Shown here: positions 1 through 8,688 of the stretch, in pieces
Numbering within the stretch: the stretch's first letter is position 1
Layout: each line of letters starts with the position of its first letter
Assembly: GCF_014196745.1 (NCBI RefSeq)
Contig: NZ_JACIEH010000005.1
Coordinates: 1 to 64,000, forward strand
Direction: 5' to 3'
DNA length: 64,000 nucleotides
From: Sphingomonas kyeonggiensis
GTDB lineage: Bacteria; Pseudomonadota; Alphaproteobacteria; Sphingomonadales; Sphingomonadaceae
The notes under the pieces: generated by a model
Told to the model about the DNA's origin: nothing
The model's database searches: none
Seen by the model: only the letters and a program-made list of their open reading frames with translations
Made by a program: the position numbers and the translations under genes

Positions 1-357
1 TTCTAGGGGCGACCTGTGCGCCTTGCTTTTGGTGACCGTCGAAGCGTTCCGGTGAGGAGCACCGCGTCGGTGGAGTGGCTTCTATGCCCGACCCAACCAC
101 CCGTCAACAGCAATCCGTAACTTTCTGTCTTTTTTTCGAAACCAAGGCAGAAAACCGATTTATAACAGCGCTTTCGCCAGTTTTTGAAGGTCATCAAACT
201 GTCGCTGAAAGCCTCGAATCGGCCGAATCAGGCCTCGAATCGGGGAAGAATCGGCGAATCCGGGGCAGGATTTCCGCCCATGAAACTGCGCAGATCCGCA
301 GCTATCGGGGGTTTTCACCCTATAATGGCGCGACACCCGCCCCTTCCCCTCTCCAAC
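1..357. other. Intergenic stretch, no supported gene
   Basis: I see no convincing gene here. Short open frames exist on both strands, but none has a ribosome binding site with a recognisable protein. The part around 110-190 is visibly more AT-rich than the rest of the window. Near 212-262 there are several imperfect copies of a GAATCGG-containing unit. A sigma-70-like promoter pointing left is listed separately. Confidence 0.5.
79..107 (-). promoter_or_regulatory. Sigma-70-like promoter reading off the left edge
   Basis: On the minus strand there is a -35 box TTGACG (107-102) and a -10 box TAGAAG (84-79), separated by exactly 17 bases. A run of seven A on the same strand (136-130) lies upstream, as in an UP element. 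The transcript would leave the window, and no gene is visible for it. The arrangement resembles stable-RNA promoters, but that is inference only. Confidence 0.4.
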
Positions 358-1452
358 CTAGCCGAGAACGTCGGTCAGCAGCCGTTTCCAGTTCCCGCCC
401 ATGATCTTGTTGACCTCGCGCGGGCGGAACCCCGCTGCCTCCAGCGCCCGGGCGATCCGCTCCAGACGGTCGATCCGGTTGAGCTCGGGAATGACGACAT
501 GCTCGGGTGTCCAGTCGAACCCGGGCACGCCCTGCCGCCGCAGCGCCCGCCACCATTCGAGATACTCCTTCACCCCTGCCCCATTGTCGTTGTGGAGCTT
601 CACCAGGTTCGACTGGCCGGCCATCGGGAAGTCATTGGCCACGCCGACGGCATCGATCCCGCCCACCTGCACGACATGGCGGATCTGGGCGACATAGTCG
701 GCCACCGTCGGCGGGTTCCGCCGGGTGAGCCAGAAGCTCATCATGAAGATGCCCATCACCCCGCCCCGTCCGGCAATGGCGCGGATGACTTCATCGGGCG
801 CACAGCGGGGGTGATCGACGATCGCCCGCACCGCCCCGTGACTGAGCGCGATCGGCGTCGTCGACCGCGCCGCCGCCTCGAGCATCGTCGGCACCGAGCC
901 GTGCGAGACGTCGGGCAGGATGCGCAGCCGGTTCATCTCGGCCAGCCCTTCGATGCCCAGCGGCGTGAGGCCAGTCTGCCGCGTCTCGAGAGCACCGCCG
1001 GCGAACAGCGTGTCATTGTGATGGGTGAACTGCAGGACCCGCAGACCCTTGCCGTGGAAATAGGCGAGCCGTGACAGATCGCGCTCGATCATCTCGGTCG
1101 ACTGGAACTGGAGGAACACCGCGCACCCCGGCCGCGTCCCTATCTCGCTGCCCTTGCGCGCGAGATAGGCAAAAGGCGACTTGCGCAGCCGCTCGACCGC
1201 CTTGTCGATCGCCGGATCATTGGCCGCGAAGTTGCGGCTGTAGCGCGGCACCCCGTCCTCCCCGCGCACCTCGATCAGATCGGAGACGTCGGCGATCATC
1301 CCGCCCAGCCGGGCGGCTTGGATCTCGCGCATGTCCTCGGGCAGGAAGCTGAGGGAATCGAAGAACAGCCGGCGCCGCTTCGGCCCCTGCGCCAGCACCG
1401 GTGCCGCAAGCGTCGCGGCCAGCGCGCCCGCAACCGATCGTCTCGTCCACAT
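358..1452 (-). CDS. Membrane dipeptidase-like protein (peptidase M19), HxD motif absent
   Basis: This 364-residue protein of the renal-dipeptidase (M19) family is predicted to be exported. Residues 1-22 form a signal peptide with a twin arginine (WTRRSVAGALAA). M19 enzymes are zinc hydrolases that cleave dipeptides, often with a D-residue at the C-terminal side. The two C-terminal histidine motifs are present (DVSHGS and ALSHGA). The N-terminal HxD zinc motif normally found near the start of the domain is replaced by FFDSLSFL, and the bridging-glutamate region is also unusual (QSTEM). It may therefore bind metal differently or have another activity. The start is supported by GGAAGGAC upstream. 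The gene is divergent from the receptor at 1663. Confidence 0.8.
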   Translation of the reverse strand: MWTRRSVAGALAATLAAPVLAQGPKRRRLFFDSLSFLPEDMREIQAARLGGMIADVSDLIEVRGEDGVPRYSRNFAANDPAIDKAVERLRKSPFAYLARKGSEIGTRPGCAVFLQFQSTEMIERDLSRLAYFHGKGLRVLQFTHHNDTLFAGGALETRQTGLTPLGIEGLAEMNRLRILPDVSHGSVPTMLEAAARSTTPIALSHGAVRAIVDHPRCAPDEVIRAIAGRGGVMGIFMMSFWLTRRNPPTVADYVAQIRHVVQVGGIDAVGVANDFPMAGQSNLVKLHNDNGAGVKEYLEWWRALRRQGVPGFDWTPEHVVIPELNRIDRLERIARALEAAGFRPREVNKIMGGNWKRLLTDVLG

Positions 1453-1662
1453 CGCAAGTCCTTCCCGTCACATCCTTCTGCCCGGCCCGGGCACACATCC
1501 GGGTGATCCTGCCCGTTCCGCCCGGATTTGCCCGCAGAAAATGTTTCGCCGCCGCAAAGGAACCCTGTCTCGCAATACTCTACTTAATTGGTGGAGATTG
1601 ATGCGCATGCGTCTCCCAGGGACAGGCAAGAGCCCGGGCACGCACATCAGAAGGAGGAAGAA

Positions 1663-4542
1663 ATGGATCGGGTCCCCTATCATCGCCAACGCTGGCTTCT
1701 CGCCGCGACATCGCTGGCCGCGAGCTTCTCGTTCGCCGGCATCGCGGCCGCGCAGGACGCGCCCGCCGCCGCCCGGCAGGATGCGACGGCAGGCAGCGAG
1801 GACAATCCCATCGTCGTCACCGGATCGCGCATCGCCCGCGCCGACCTGGTGGCGACCGTGCCCGTCGCGGTGGTGAGCAGCGAGGAGATCGCCCAGACCG
1901 GCGCCGCCAACATCCAGGACGTGCTCGCGGACCTGCCCGCGGTCGGCCAGAACATAAGCCGCACCTCGACCAACTTCTCCACGACCGGCAACGGCCAGGC
2001 ATCGATCAACCTGCGCAACCTCGGCTCCTCGCGCACGCTGGTGCTGGTCAATGGCCGGCGCTTCGTCGCGGGCGTGCCCGGCACCTCGATCGTCGACCTC
2101 AACAACATCCCGACCGACCTGATCAAGCAGGTCGAGGTCGTCACCGGCGGCGCCTCTGCGGTCTATGGCTCCGAGGCGATCTCGGGCGTGGTCAATTTCA
2201 TCCTGGACGACGAGTTCCAGGGCCTGAGGCTCCACGCCCAGGCAGGCCTCTCCGACAAGGGCGACGCGGCGCGCCAGCTCGTCTCGGCCACCGCCGGCAC
2301 CAGCTTCGCCGAGGGACGTGGCCACATCGTGATCGCGGGCAGCTACGACAAGGATCATGGCCTGCGCTCGCGCGACCGCACCTTCTCCGCGACCGACAAT
2401 CCCAATCGCAGCTCGTACAACGCCCAGGGCCTGTTCAGCCCGAACGGCAGCTTCGCGCCGGGCGCCGGCACCCTGACCTTCGACGCGTTCAACAATGTGA
2501 AGAACTATCAGAGCGCCAATATCGACGGCTATAACCGCAACGCCGATCGCTATCTCGCGCTGCCGGTCGAGCGCTATCTCGCCTCGAGCCTCGCCAAGTT
2601 CAGCTTCTCGCCGGCGGCGACGGTCTATGGCGAGTTCACCTATGCCAAGTCGAAGTCGAACAGCAGCCTGGAGCCGCAGGCGGTCGCCTCGTCCGATCTC
2701 GTCTATGCCGATGGCTCGGCGTTCGGCGGCATCCCGATCGCCAATCCGCTGATCCCCACCGCGATCCGCACCGCGATGGTGAATGCGGGCGTCACCGCCC
2801 TGCCCTTCCGCCGGCGCTCGAACGACATCTTCGATCGCAGCAACCATAATGACCGCGAGACCTGGCGCGCGGTCGCCGGCGTGCGCGGCGAGCTTGCGCC
2901 GTCGCTGCACTACGACGTCTATTACACGCATGGCGAGACGCGCGACGTCACCCATTCGGGCACGGTCTATGGCCCGAACTACGCCAATGCCCTGAACGTC
3001 GTCGCCGGACCCAACGGCCCGGTCTGCGCGATCAACGCCGACGCCAACCCCAACAACAACGACGCGGCCTGCGTTCCGCTCAACATCTTCGGCTTCAACA
3101 CCGTCTCCGCAGCAGCCGCCGCCTATGTCACGCGCAACGGCGAGCAGAGCCGCTACGAGGCGCGAGTAAAGCAGGACGTCGCATCGGCCACGCTGTCGGG
3201 CGAGCTGTTCAAGCTGCCGGGCGGCCCGCTCGGCTTCGCGATCGGCGGCGAATATCGCCACGAGAAGAGCACCGAGGATTTCGACGAGGCCACCAATCTC
3301 GGCCTGACCCTCGGCAACCAGCTCAGCGACACGCGCGGCGCCTATAATGTGAAGGAAGGCTTCGTCGAGATCAGCGCACCGGTCCTCGCCGACCTCCCCT
3401 TCATCCACCGGCTGAGCTTCGAGGGCGCGGCGCGCTACGCCGACTATTCCACCGTCGGCGGCGTATGGAGCTGGAAGGTCGGCGGCGAATGGGCCCCGGT
3501 GCGCGACCTGCGCTTCCGCGGCGTCTATTCCCGCGCCACCCGCGCGCCGAACATCTCGGAGCTCTACTCGGCGCAGAACGAGACCTTCCCCGCGGTGATC
3601 GATCCCTGCGACCAGCGCCGCGGCGCGGGCGACGGCGCTCCGATCTCGCTGACCAACCTGCCGGCCGCCTGCCGCGCCAACACGGCGATCGCCAACGCCG
3701 CCGCCTCGGGCGGGTTCGTCTATTCGACCGCGCAGATCCAGAACATCAACGGCTTCACCGGCGGCAACCCGAACCTGAAGCAGGAAACCGCCAAGACGCT
3801 GACGCTGGGCGGCGTGTTCGAGCCGCGCTTCCTGCCGGGCTTCAGCCTGACGGTCGACTATTATGACATCAAGGTCGAGAACGCGATCGGCATCATCGGC
3901 CAGCAGACCTCGCTCAACGAATGCATCAACGGCGGCGGCCAGGCGATCTTCTGCAACAACATCGTCCGCGACGCGACCGGCCATCTCGACAGCGTCAACG
4001 CGATCAACCTCAACACCGGCTCGTTCGAGGCGTCCGGCATCGACACCCAGGCCCGCTATCTCGTGCGCTTCTCGGGCGACACCCGGCTCGACCTCAATGT
4101 CCGCTGGAGCCATCTGCTCAAGCAGCAGCAGACCTCCTATCCCGGCGGCCCGACCCAGGACGAGCTGGGCCAGCTGGATTGCTATGCCTGTGGCCGTCTC
4201 GGCACCGGGTTCCGCGACAAGGTCAATGTCTCGGCGACCTTCGCCCTGCCGGGTGCCTCGCTCAACTGGCGGGCCAACTATCTGTCGTCGGTGGTGGACG
4301 ACCTGACCTCGGCCAATCCGATCCGCACGGGATCCTTCTGGTACCACGACGCCCAGCTGCGCTTCGGTGCCGGCGAGAAGAGCCGCTATTCCTTCTATCT
4401 CGGCGTCGACAACATCTTCGACAAGACGCCGCCGGTGTTCGGGGACACCAGCCCGGTCACCTTCCCGGGAACCCAGACCTCGGCCAACACCTACGACCTC
4501 TATGGCCGCCTGTTCTACGCGGGCGTGGATTTCCGCTTCTGA
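1663..4542 (+). CDS. TonB-dependent receptor
   Basis: This 959-residue outer-membrane active-transport receptor is energised by TonB-ExbBD. The order is signal peptide (about residues 1-30, ending IAAAQ), TonB box (IVVTGSRI), plug domain with conserved LVLVNGRRF and VYGSEAISGVVNF, then the beta-barrel ending in an aromatic residue (DFRF). The start at 1663 is chosen because AAGGAGGAAG lies directly upstream and the signal peptide begins there; the frame is open further upstream without a site. The type (extended plug, many Asn/Gly-rich loops) is common in sphingomonads for oligosaccharides or peptides, but the substrate cannot be read from the sequence. It is divergent from the M19 gene and convergent with the next receptor. 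Confidence 0.93.
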   Translation: MDRVPYHRQRWLLAATSLAASFSFAGIAAAQDAPAAARQDATAGSEDNPIVVTGSRIARADLVATVPVAVVSSEEIAQTGAANIQDVLADLPAVGQNISRTSTNFSTTGNGQASINLRNLGSSRTLVLVNGRRFVAGVPGTSIVDLNNIPTDLIKQVEVVTGGASAVYGSEAISGVVNFILDDEFQGLRLHAQAGLSDKGDAARQLVSATAGTSFAEGRGHIVIAGSYDKDHGLRSRDRTFSATDNPNRSSYNAQGLFSPNGSFAPGAGTLTFDAFNNVKNYQSANIDGYNRNADRYLALPVERYLASSLAKFSFSPAATVYGEFTYAKSKSNSSLEPQAVASSDLVYADGSAFGGIPIANPLIPTAIRTAMVNAGVTALPFRRRSNDIFDRSNHNDRETWRAVAGVRGELAPSLHYDVYYTHGETRDVTHSGTVYGPNYANALNVVAGPNGPVCAINADANPNNNDAACVPLNIFGFNTVSAAAAAYVTRNGEQSRYEARVKQDVASATLSGELFKLPGGPLGFAIGGEYRHEKSTEDFDEATNLGLTLGNQLSDTRGAYNVKEGFVEISAPVLADLPFIHRLSFEGAARYADYSTVGGVWSWKVGGEWAPVRDLRFRGVYSRATRAPNISELYSAQNETFPAVIDPCDQRRGAGDGAPISLTNLPAACRANTAIANAAASGGFVYSTAQIQNINGFTGGNPNLKQETAKTLTLGGVFEPRFLPGFSLTVDYYDIKVENAIGIIGQQTSLNECINGGGQAIFCNNIVRDATGHLDSVNAINLNTGSFEASGIDTQARYLVRFSGDTRLDLNVRWSHLLKQQQTSYPGGPTQDELGQLDCYACGRLGTGFRDKVNVSATFALPGASLNWRANYLSSVVDDLTSANPIRTGSFWYHDAQLRFGAGEKSRYSFYLGVDNIFDKTPPVFGDTSPVTFPGTQTSANTYDLYGRLFYAGVDFRF

Positions 4543-4544
4543 CG

Positions 4545-4576
4545 AAAAAAGCCCCGGGCGGCGAACCGCCCGGGGC
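4545..4576 (-). terminator. Rho-independent terminator of the STN receptor operon
   Basis: An 11-bp stem (GCCCCGGGCGG, 4551-4561, pairing with 4566-4576) closes on a four-base loop that reads TTCG on the minus strand, and it is followed on that strand by six T. It lies 54 bases downstream of the receptor stop at 4630. On the plus strand the hairpin is preceded, not followed, by the homopolymer, so it is a weaker terminator for the 1663 gene. Confidence 0.85.
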
Positions 4577-4583
4577 CTGGCAG

Positions 4584-4617
4584 GATCGCCGGCCGGAATG
4601 CGCACCGGCCGGCGATC
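4584..4617. repeat. Second hairpin between convergent receptor genes
   Basis: Perfect 11-bp inverted repeat: GATCGCCGGCC (4584-4594) and GGCCGGCGATC (4607-4617) with a 12-base loop. It has no T tract on either side. It may assist termination of the two convergent transcripts or stabilise the mRNA 3' ends. Confidence 0.55.
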
Positions 4618-4629
4618 CGAACGCCCGGA

Positions 4630-7600
4630 TCAGAATTCGGCGCTGAAGCCGAAGGTGAAGGTACGGCCGCTGGTCGTGTAGACGTCGGGGCGATAGGCAT
4701 CGACGCTGTCGAACTGGCGGATCGGCTCGTTCGTCAGGTTGATGCCCTCGGCGATCAGGCGCACGCCGGGCAGCACGTTCACATGCGCCTGGAAGTCGAC
4801 ATTGTTCGTGCCACGGATGCCGCCGCCCGAATTGGTGATCGCGGTGCCGATCCCGGTCAGATACTCGTTGCGATAGGCATCCGAGACGCGCACGCCCCAC
4901 ACCTTGTTCTCGTAATAGAGCGTCGCGTTGAACGCCCATTTCGAAAGCGCGTCGAGCGGCAGGATGCGCGTGGCCCGGTTGGCCCCCGTGCCGTAGATCG
5001 CAGTCCGCTCGCCATCGAACCAGGTGCCGTTGGCGACGACACCGAGATGCTTCAGCGGACCGGGCAGGAAGGTGAAGTCGTGCTGGAACGCGACTTCGAG
5101 GCCCTTGATCTTCGCGCCCGGGCCATTGACCGGCTGCGAGACGTCATAGGGCGTGCTGGCGTCCTGGCCCTGGATCAGCAGCGAGAGCGGCAGGCCGGTC
5201 TGCCCATAGGGCATGCTCGCGGTCGCCGTGGTGATGAAGCTGTCCATGTTCTTGTAGAAGAAGCCCACCGACGCGAAGCCGTGCGCGTCCATGTACCATT
5301 CCACCGAACCTTCGACCGAGGTCGCCTTGTACGGCTTGAGGAACGGGTTGCCGAGGCTCAGCGAGCCGCCGTTCGGGCGCGTGGTGATCGAGCCCGCAGC
5401 GGCCAGGTCGCCCAGGCCCGGACGGTTGACGTTGCGGCTCGCGCTGAGACGCACGACCACATCCTTGGCCACGTCGAGCGCGACATTCGCCGCCGGCAGC
5501 CAGCCATGGCTGTTGGTCTCGATCGACACCGGCACGAAGCCCGCGCCGGTCGCGAGATGGCCCGACGAGGTCAGGTCGGTCGAGTAATAGCGCAGGCCCG
5601 CATTGGCACGCAGCCGCATGCCGCCCACCGTCGTGTCGAGATCGAACTGGGCGAAGCCGGCCCAGGTCTGCTCGTCGACGCGATAGTCGCTGCCCGCCTG
5701 CAGATTGGCCGCGGTCAGGTTCCGCTTGTCGCCGATCAGCGAATAGATGCCGTCGACATTGCCGACGATGTACTGGAGCAGCGTGTCGACTGCCACCGTG
5801 TCCTTCAGGTTGTTCGGCACGGTGGTGAGCGTCGGGGTGTTGTGGAACACCTTGTTCACCCAGGTATAGCCGCTGTTGATGAAATGCTTGTACTCGCCGC
5901 CGGCCTTGAAGGTCAGCGCGTCGTTCAGCTTGTAGGCCGCATCCAGCTTGCCATTGGCATAGCTGTTGGTGATCTTGTTCTCCTGCACGTCGAGGCGCTG
6001 GAGCTGCCAGTTGTTCGGATCGGTCAGGTCCTTGCCATAGGTGTTGACCGGGATCGTCGGGCGCATGTCGAAGCTGAAGGGGGTGTTCTTCAGTTCCATG
6101 AAGACCTTGTCGAACACCGGCTGGCCGAAGTCCGACTGCTCGTAGCCGCCCAGCACGTGGATGGTCAGCTTCTCGGTCGGGTTCCACTCGGCATTGGCCA
6201 CACCCTGATAGAAATCGGTGTGGTTCTTCACGATGTGATGCTCGGAGCGCAGATCGATGCCGGTGTAGCTCGCCGCGCGCAGCGTGTTCGTGCCGTCGAC
6301 CACCGCGCTCTGGATGATCTGCGTGCCGCCGATCGAAGTGCCGGTCAGCGGGTTGGCACCGGCGGTGGCGAGCGCATAGTCGTCACGATAGTCCCACAGC
6401 CGGCCGTAGAGCAGGTCGACGTCGAGCTTGAACTTGTCGCTCGGGCGATATTGCAGCGCGCCGGTGATGCCCAGGCGCTTGCGATCCGTGTACCAGCTCG
6501 AGGGCGACTGGGCGGTCGACTGCCACACGCCGTTCAGCAGCTTGGTGCGGGTATCCGCGTCGACGTTCGGGCCGATGTTCGCCGCGGCGTACTTGGTCAG
6601 GCCCCAGCCCCAGTTGCGATAGCCATATTCGTTGCTGCGGATCTGGCTGTAGGCGACCGAGACCAGCGCGCCGAACGTGTCCGAGTGGGTCGAGGCGAGC
6701 GCCACGATGCGCGGGGTCACACCGCTGGTGTTGGTGTTGGTCTGGCCCTTGGCCGAGACGACGAACTTCGAGCCGGCATAGTCGAACGGCTTGGCGGTGG
6801 TCAGCTGCACGGTGCCGGCGATGCCGCCCTCGTCCTGCTCGGCCGCATAGGACTTCTGCACGGAAACGCGGTTGAACAGCTCCGAGGCGAACAGGCTGTA
6901 GTCGAACGAGCGCGAGCGGCTCACACCACCGCGATTGTCCATGCCCGATGCAGTGTTGCCCAGCACTTCCATGCCGTTGAGCTGGGTGCGGGTGAAGTCG
7001 GCGCCCAGGCCGCGCAGCGCGATCTGGCGGCCTTCGCCGCTGTCGCGGGTGATGGTGATGCCGGGGACGCGCTGCAGCGATTCCGCCAGGTTCAGGTCGG
7101 GAAAGGCCGCGATATCGGTGGCGACGATGTCGTCCTCCGCGCCGACCGCACCCCGCTTGAGGCGCTGGGCCTCGGTCAGGCTCTGGCGAAAGCCGGTGAC
7201 GACGATGTCGTTGGCGGGCTCCTCTGCCTGCTGCTCCTGGACATAGGCAGGCGCGGTCTCGACGGCCGCGACCGGACGCGGGGCCGTCGCCACGGTGGTC
7301 GGCCGCGGCGCCGGCGCCTTGGCAGCCGGCTTCAGCACCACGACGCTGCCGCGCATCGACGCGACCAGGCTGGTGCCGCGCAGCAGCTGGTCGAGCGCCG
7401 CGCGCGTGGTCAGCGCACCGCGGACCCCGCCGGTGCGACGGCCGGCCACGGCTGCCGGCGCGACGACGACCTGCAGGCCGGTGACGCGCGAGAATTCGGT
7501 GAGTGCCCCGCGCAGGTCGGATGCCGCGATGTCGAACCGCATCGCCTCATTGGCCGCCGCCCCCGTCGGCTGGGCCTGTGCGATGGCCGGTGTCGCCAGT

Positions 7601-7641
7601 GCAATCGCCAGCGAGAACAACGAAATCCCCTTGGTATTCAT
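4630..7641 (-). CDS. TonB-dependent receptor with STN signalling domain (FecA-like)
   Basis: This 1003-residue outer-membrane receptor is of the transducer type. After a signal peptide (about 1-23, ending AQAQ), residues 33-105 form a secretin/TonB short N-terminal (STN) domain (FDIAASDLRGALTEFSRVTG). A Pro/Ala linker follows, then a TonB box (DIVVTGFRQS), the plug and a barrel ending in FGFSAEF. In the Fec paradigm the STN domain contacts a FecR-type protein in the periplasm when ligand binds, releasing an ECF sigma factor. The matching FecR-like and sigma genes lie directly upstream on the same strand, which supports this role. GGAGGAAGAC precedes the start. The substrate is unknown; the barrel resembles sphingomonad receptors for large organic ligands as much as siderophore receptors. 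Confidence 0.93.
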   Translation of the reverse strand: MNTKGISLFSLAIALATPAIAQAQPTGAAANEAMRFDIAASDLRGALTEFSRVTGLQVVVAPAAVAGRRTGGVRGALTTRAALDQLLRGTSLVASMRGSVVVLKPAAKAPAPRPTTVATAPRPVAAVETAPAYVQEQQAEEPANDIVVTGFRQSLTEAQRLKRGAVGAEDDIVATDIAAFPDLNLAESLQRVPGITITRDSGEGRQIALRGLGADFTRTQLNGMEVLGNTASGMDNRGGVSRSRSFDYSLFASELFNRVSVQKSYAAEQDEGGIAGTVQLTTAKPFDYAGSKFVVSAKGQTNTNTSGVTPRIVALASTHSDTFGALVSVAYSQIRSNEYGYRNWGWGLTKYAAANIGPNVDADTRTKLLNGVWQSTAQSPSSWYTDRKRLGITGALQYRPSDKFKLDVDLLYGRLWDYRDDYALATAGANPLTGTSIGGTQIIQSAVVDGTNTLRAASYTGIDLRSEHHIVKNHTDFYQGVANAEWNPTEKLTIHVLGGYEQSDFGQPVFDKVFMELKNTPFSFDMRPTIPVNTYGKDLTDPNNWQLQRLDVQENKITNSYANGKLDAAYKLNDALTFKAGGEYKHFINSGYTWVNKVFHNTPTLTTVPNNLKDTVAVDTLLQYIVGNVDGIYSLIGDKRNLTAANLQAGSDYRVDEQTWAGFAQFDLDTTVGGMRLRANAGLRYYSTDLTSSGHLATGAGFVPVSIETNSHGWLPAANVALDVAKDVVVRLSASRNVNRPGLGDLAAAGSITTRPNGGSLSLGNPFLKPYKATSVEGSVEWYMDAHGFASVGFFYKNMDSFITTATASMPYGQTGLPLSLLIQGQDASTPYDVSQPVNGPGAKIKGLEVAFQHDFTFLPGPLKHLGVVANGTWFDGERTAIYGTGANRATRILPLDALSKWAFNATLYYENKVWGVRVSDAYRNEYLTGIGTAITNSGGGIRGTNNVDFQAHVNVLPGVRLIAEGINLTNEPIRQFDSVDAYRPDVYTTSGRTFTFGFSAEF

Positions 7642-7704
7642 GTCTTCCTCCGCTCCGGCGCAACTGCGCCTCTGAGCGGAAGACGGGTGTGCCGGGCCAT
7701 CAGG

Positions 7705-7719
7705 ACAAAAGAATTTTGT
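7705..7719. repeat. Inverted repeat in the fecR-receptor spacer
   Basis: ACAAAA-GAA-TTTTGT, a 6-3-6 inverted repeat in the 90-base gap upstream of the STN receptor. It is the only AT-rich patch there and could be part of a sigma-dependent promoter or an operator. No known consensus is recognised. Confidence 0.3.
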
Positions 7720-7731
7720 TGCAGTGCAGCG

Positions 7732-8688
7732 TCATTCGGATGACGGTTTTGCGTCACCCTCGCCGCCCGAGATCAGGCGCAGCTGGTCGCGCTCGCGGGC
7801 AACACGGAAGCCATAGACTTCGCCCATCGCGCCCAGCAGTTCCTCGGCATCGTCGAGCTTGAACCGGCCCGAGAGCGGCAGGCGGGCCAGGCTCGGCGGC
7901 GGCGGTGCGATCAGCCGGCCGCCGCGTCGGTTGAGCGCCTCGACCAGTTCGCCCAGCACCATGTCGTCGGTATCGACCCAGGCCTGGCGCCAATCCTGCT
8001 GGCTCGTGTCGAAGCGCGTCGGCGCCACCACCGCGCCGCCCGAATAGCTCGAGCGCCAGCCGGCGGGCACCACAACCCCGTCCTTGCCGCCATCCGCCCC
8101 GCCGAAACGGACCTTGCCGCGATAGACGGCGAGCTTCACCGAGCGCTGGCTGAGATCGATCGAGAAGGCGGTGCCGAGCACCCGCGTCGTCGCATTGCCC
8201 GCGCGCACCGTGAACGGACGCTGCTCCTCGTGCGCGATGTCGAAATAGGCCTCGCCCCGCCGCAGCTCGACCGCGCGCGACTTGCCGTCGATCGTCACGT
8301 CGAGGCTGGTCGCCCCGTCGAGCTGGACCTTCGAGCCATCGGCGAGCTGTACGAGCCGCTGCTCGCCGCGCTTCGTCTCGATATGCTGGACGATCGGTGC
8401 CTCGGCCCGGAACATGCCGCCCTGCCAGGCGCCGATACCGACCACGCCGACCAGCACCGCCGCAACTCCCGCGCCCATCGCGCGGCGACGCGTCTCGCGC
8501 ATCGCACGGACATCGTCGTCGGACAGCCGGCCGATCGATGCGACTTCGCTCAGCGCCTCGCCCAGCGCCGGATCGTCGAGCACCGCCTGGATGTCGCCCG
8601 CAGCCAGGGGCGGCCGCTCGGCGAGCACCGCCTCGTCCTCGCGCATCGCCCAGTGCGCGGCTTCGCGCAGTGCGGCGCGGCGGCTCAT
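7732..8688 (-). CDS. FecR-like anti-sigma factor
   Basis: This 318-residue inner-membrane sigma regulator has a cytoplasmic N-terminal region (about 1-65) with AAHWAMREDE, typical of the domain that binds the sigma factor. One membrane helix follows (about 70-90, GAGVAAVLVGVVGIGAW), then the periplasmic FecR domain with the family pattern RGEAYFDIAHEEQRPF and VLGTAFSID. A C-terminal region (from about 250) resembles the STN-interacting part. The start at 8688 overlaps the sigma-factor stop as ATGA; the frame remains open upstream but would run through the sigma gene. It is expected to hold the ECF factor inactive until the downstream receptor signals. Confidence 0.92.
   Translation of the reverse strand: MSRRAALREAAHWAMREDEAVLAERPPLAAGDIQAVLDDPALGEALSEVASIGRLSDDDVRAMRETRRRAMGAGVAAVLVGVVGIGAWQGGMFRAEAPIVQHIETKRGEQRLVQLADGSKVQLDGATSLDVTIDGKSRAVELRRGEAYFDIAHEEQRPFTVRAGNATTRVLGTAFSIDLSQRSVKLAVYRGKVRFGGADGGKDGVVVPAGWRSSYSGGAVVAPTRFDTSQQDWRQAWVDTDDMVLGELVEALNRRGGRLIAPPPPSLARLPLSGRFKLDDAEELLGAMGEVYGFRVARERDQLRLISGGEGDAKPSSE

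Noticed and set aside
165..176. AACAGCGCTTTC as a possible fifth LacI-type site
   Set aside because: Only the central AGCGCT is shared; the TTA/TAA arms are missing, and it is far from the locus.
3..197. Short minus-strand frame at the left edge
   Set aside because: No ribosome site, and it spans the promoter-like sequence at 79-107.
212..262. GAATCGG repeats as a CRISPR or direct-repeat array
   Set aside because: The units are only seven bases, irregularly spaced and imperfect.
184..1074. Open frame starting in the left intergenic region
   Set aside because: It overlaps the M19 gene in antisense for most of its length and has no recognisable domain.
1468..4605. 1045-codon open frame antisense to the first receptor
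   Set aside because: Its protein is Arg/Gly/Val-rich low-complexity sequence with no domain. Long antisense frames are expected opposite GC-rich genes, and the receptor on the other strand has a signal peptide, TonB box and ribosome site.
4783..7743. 986-codon open frame antisense to the STN receptor
   Set aside because: Compositional shadow with no family similarity and no ribosome site.
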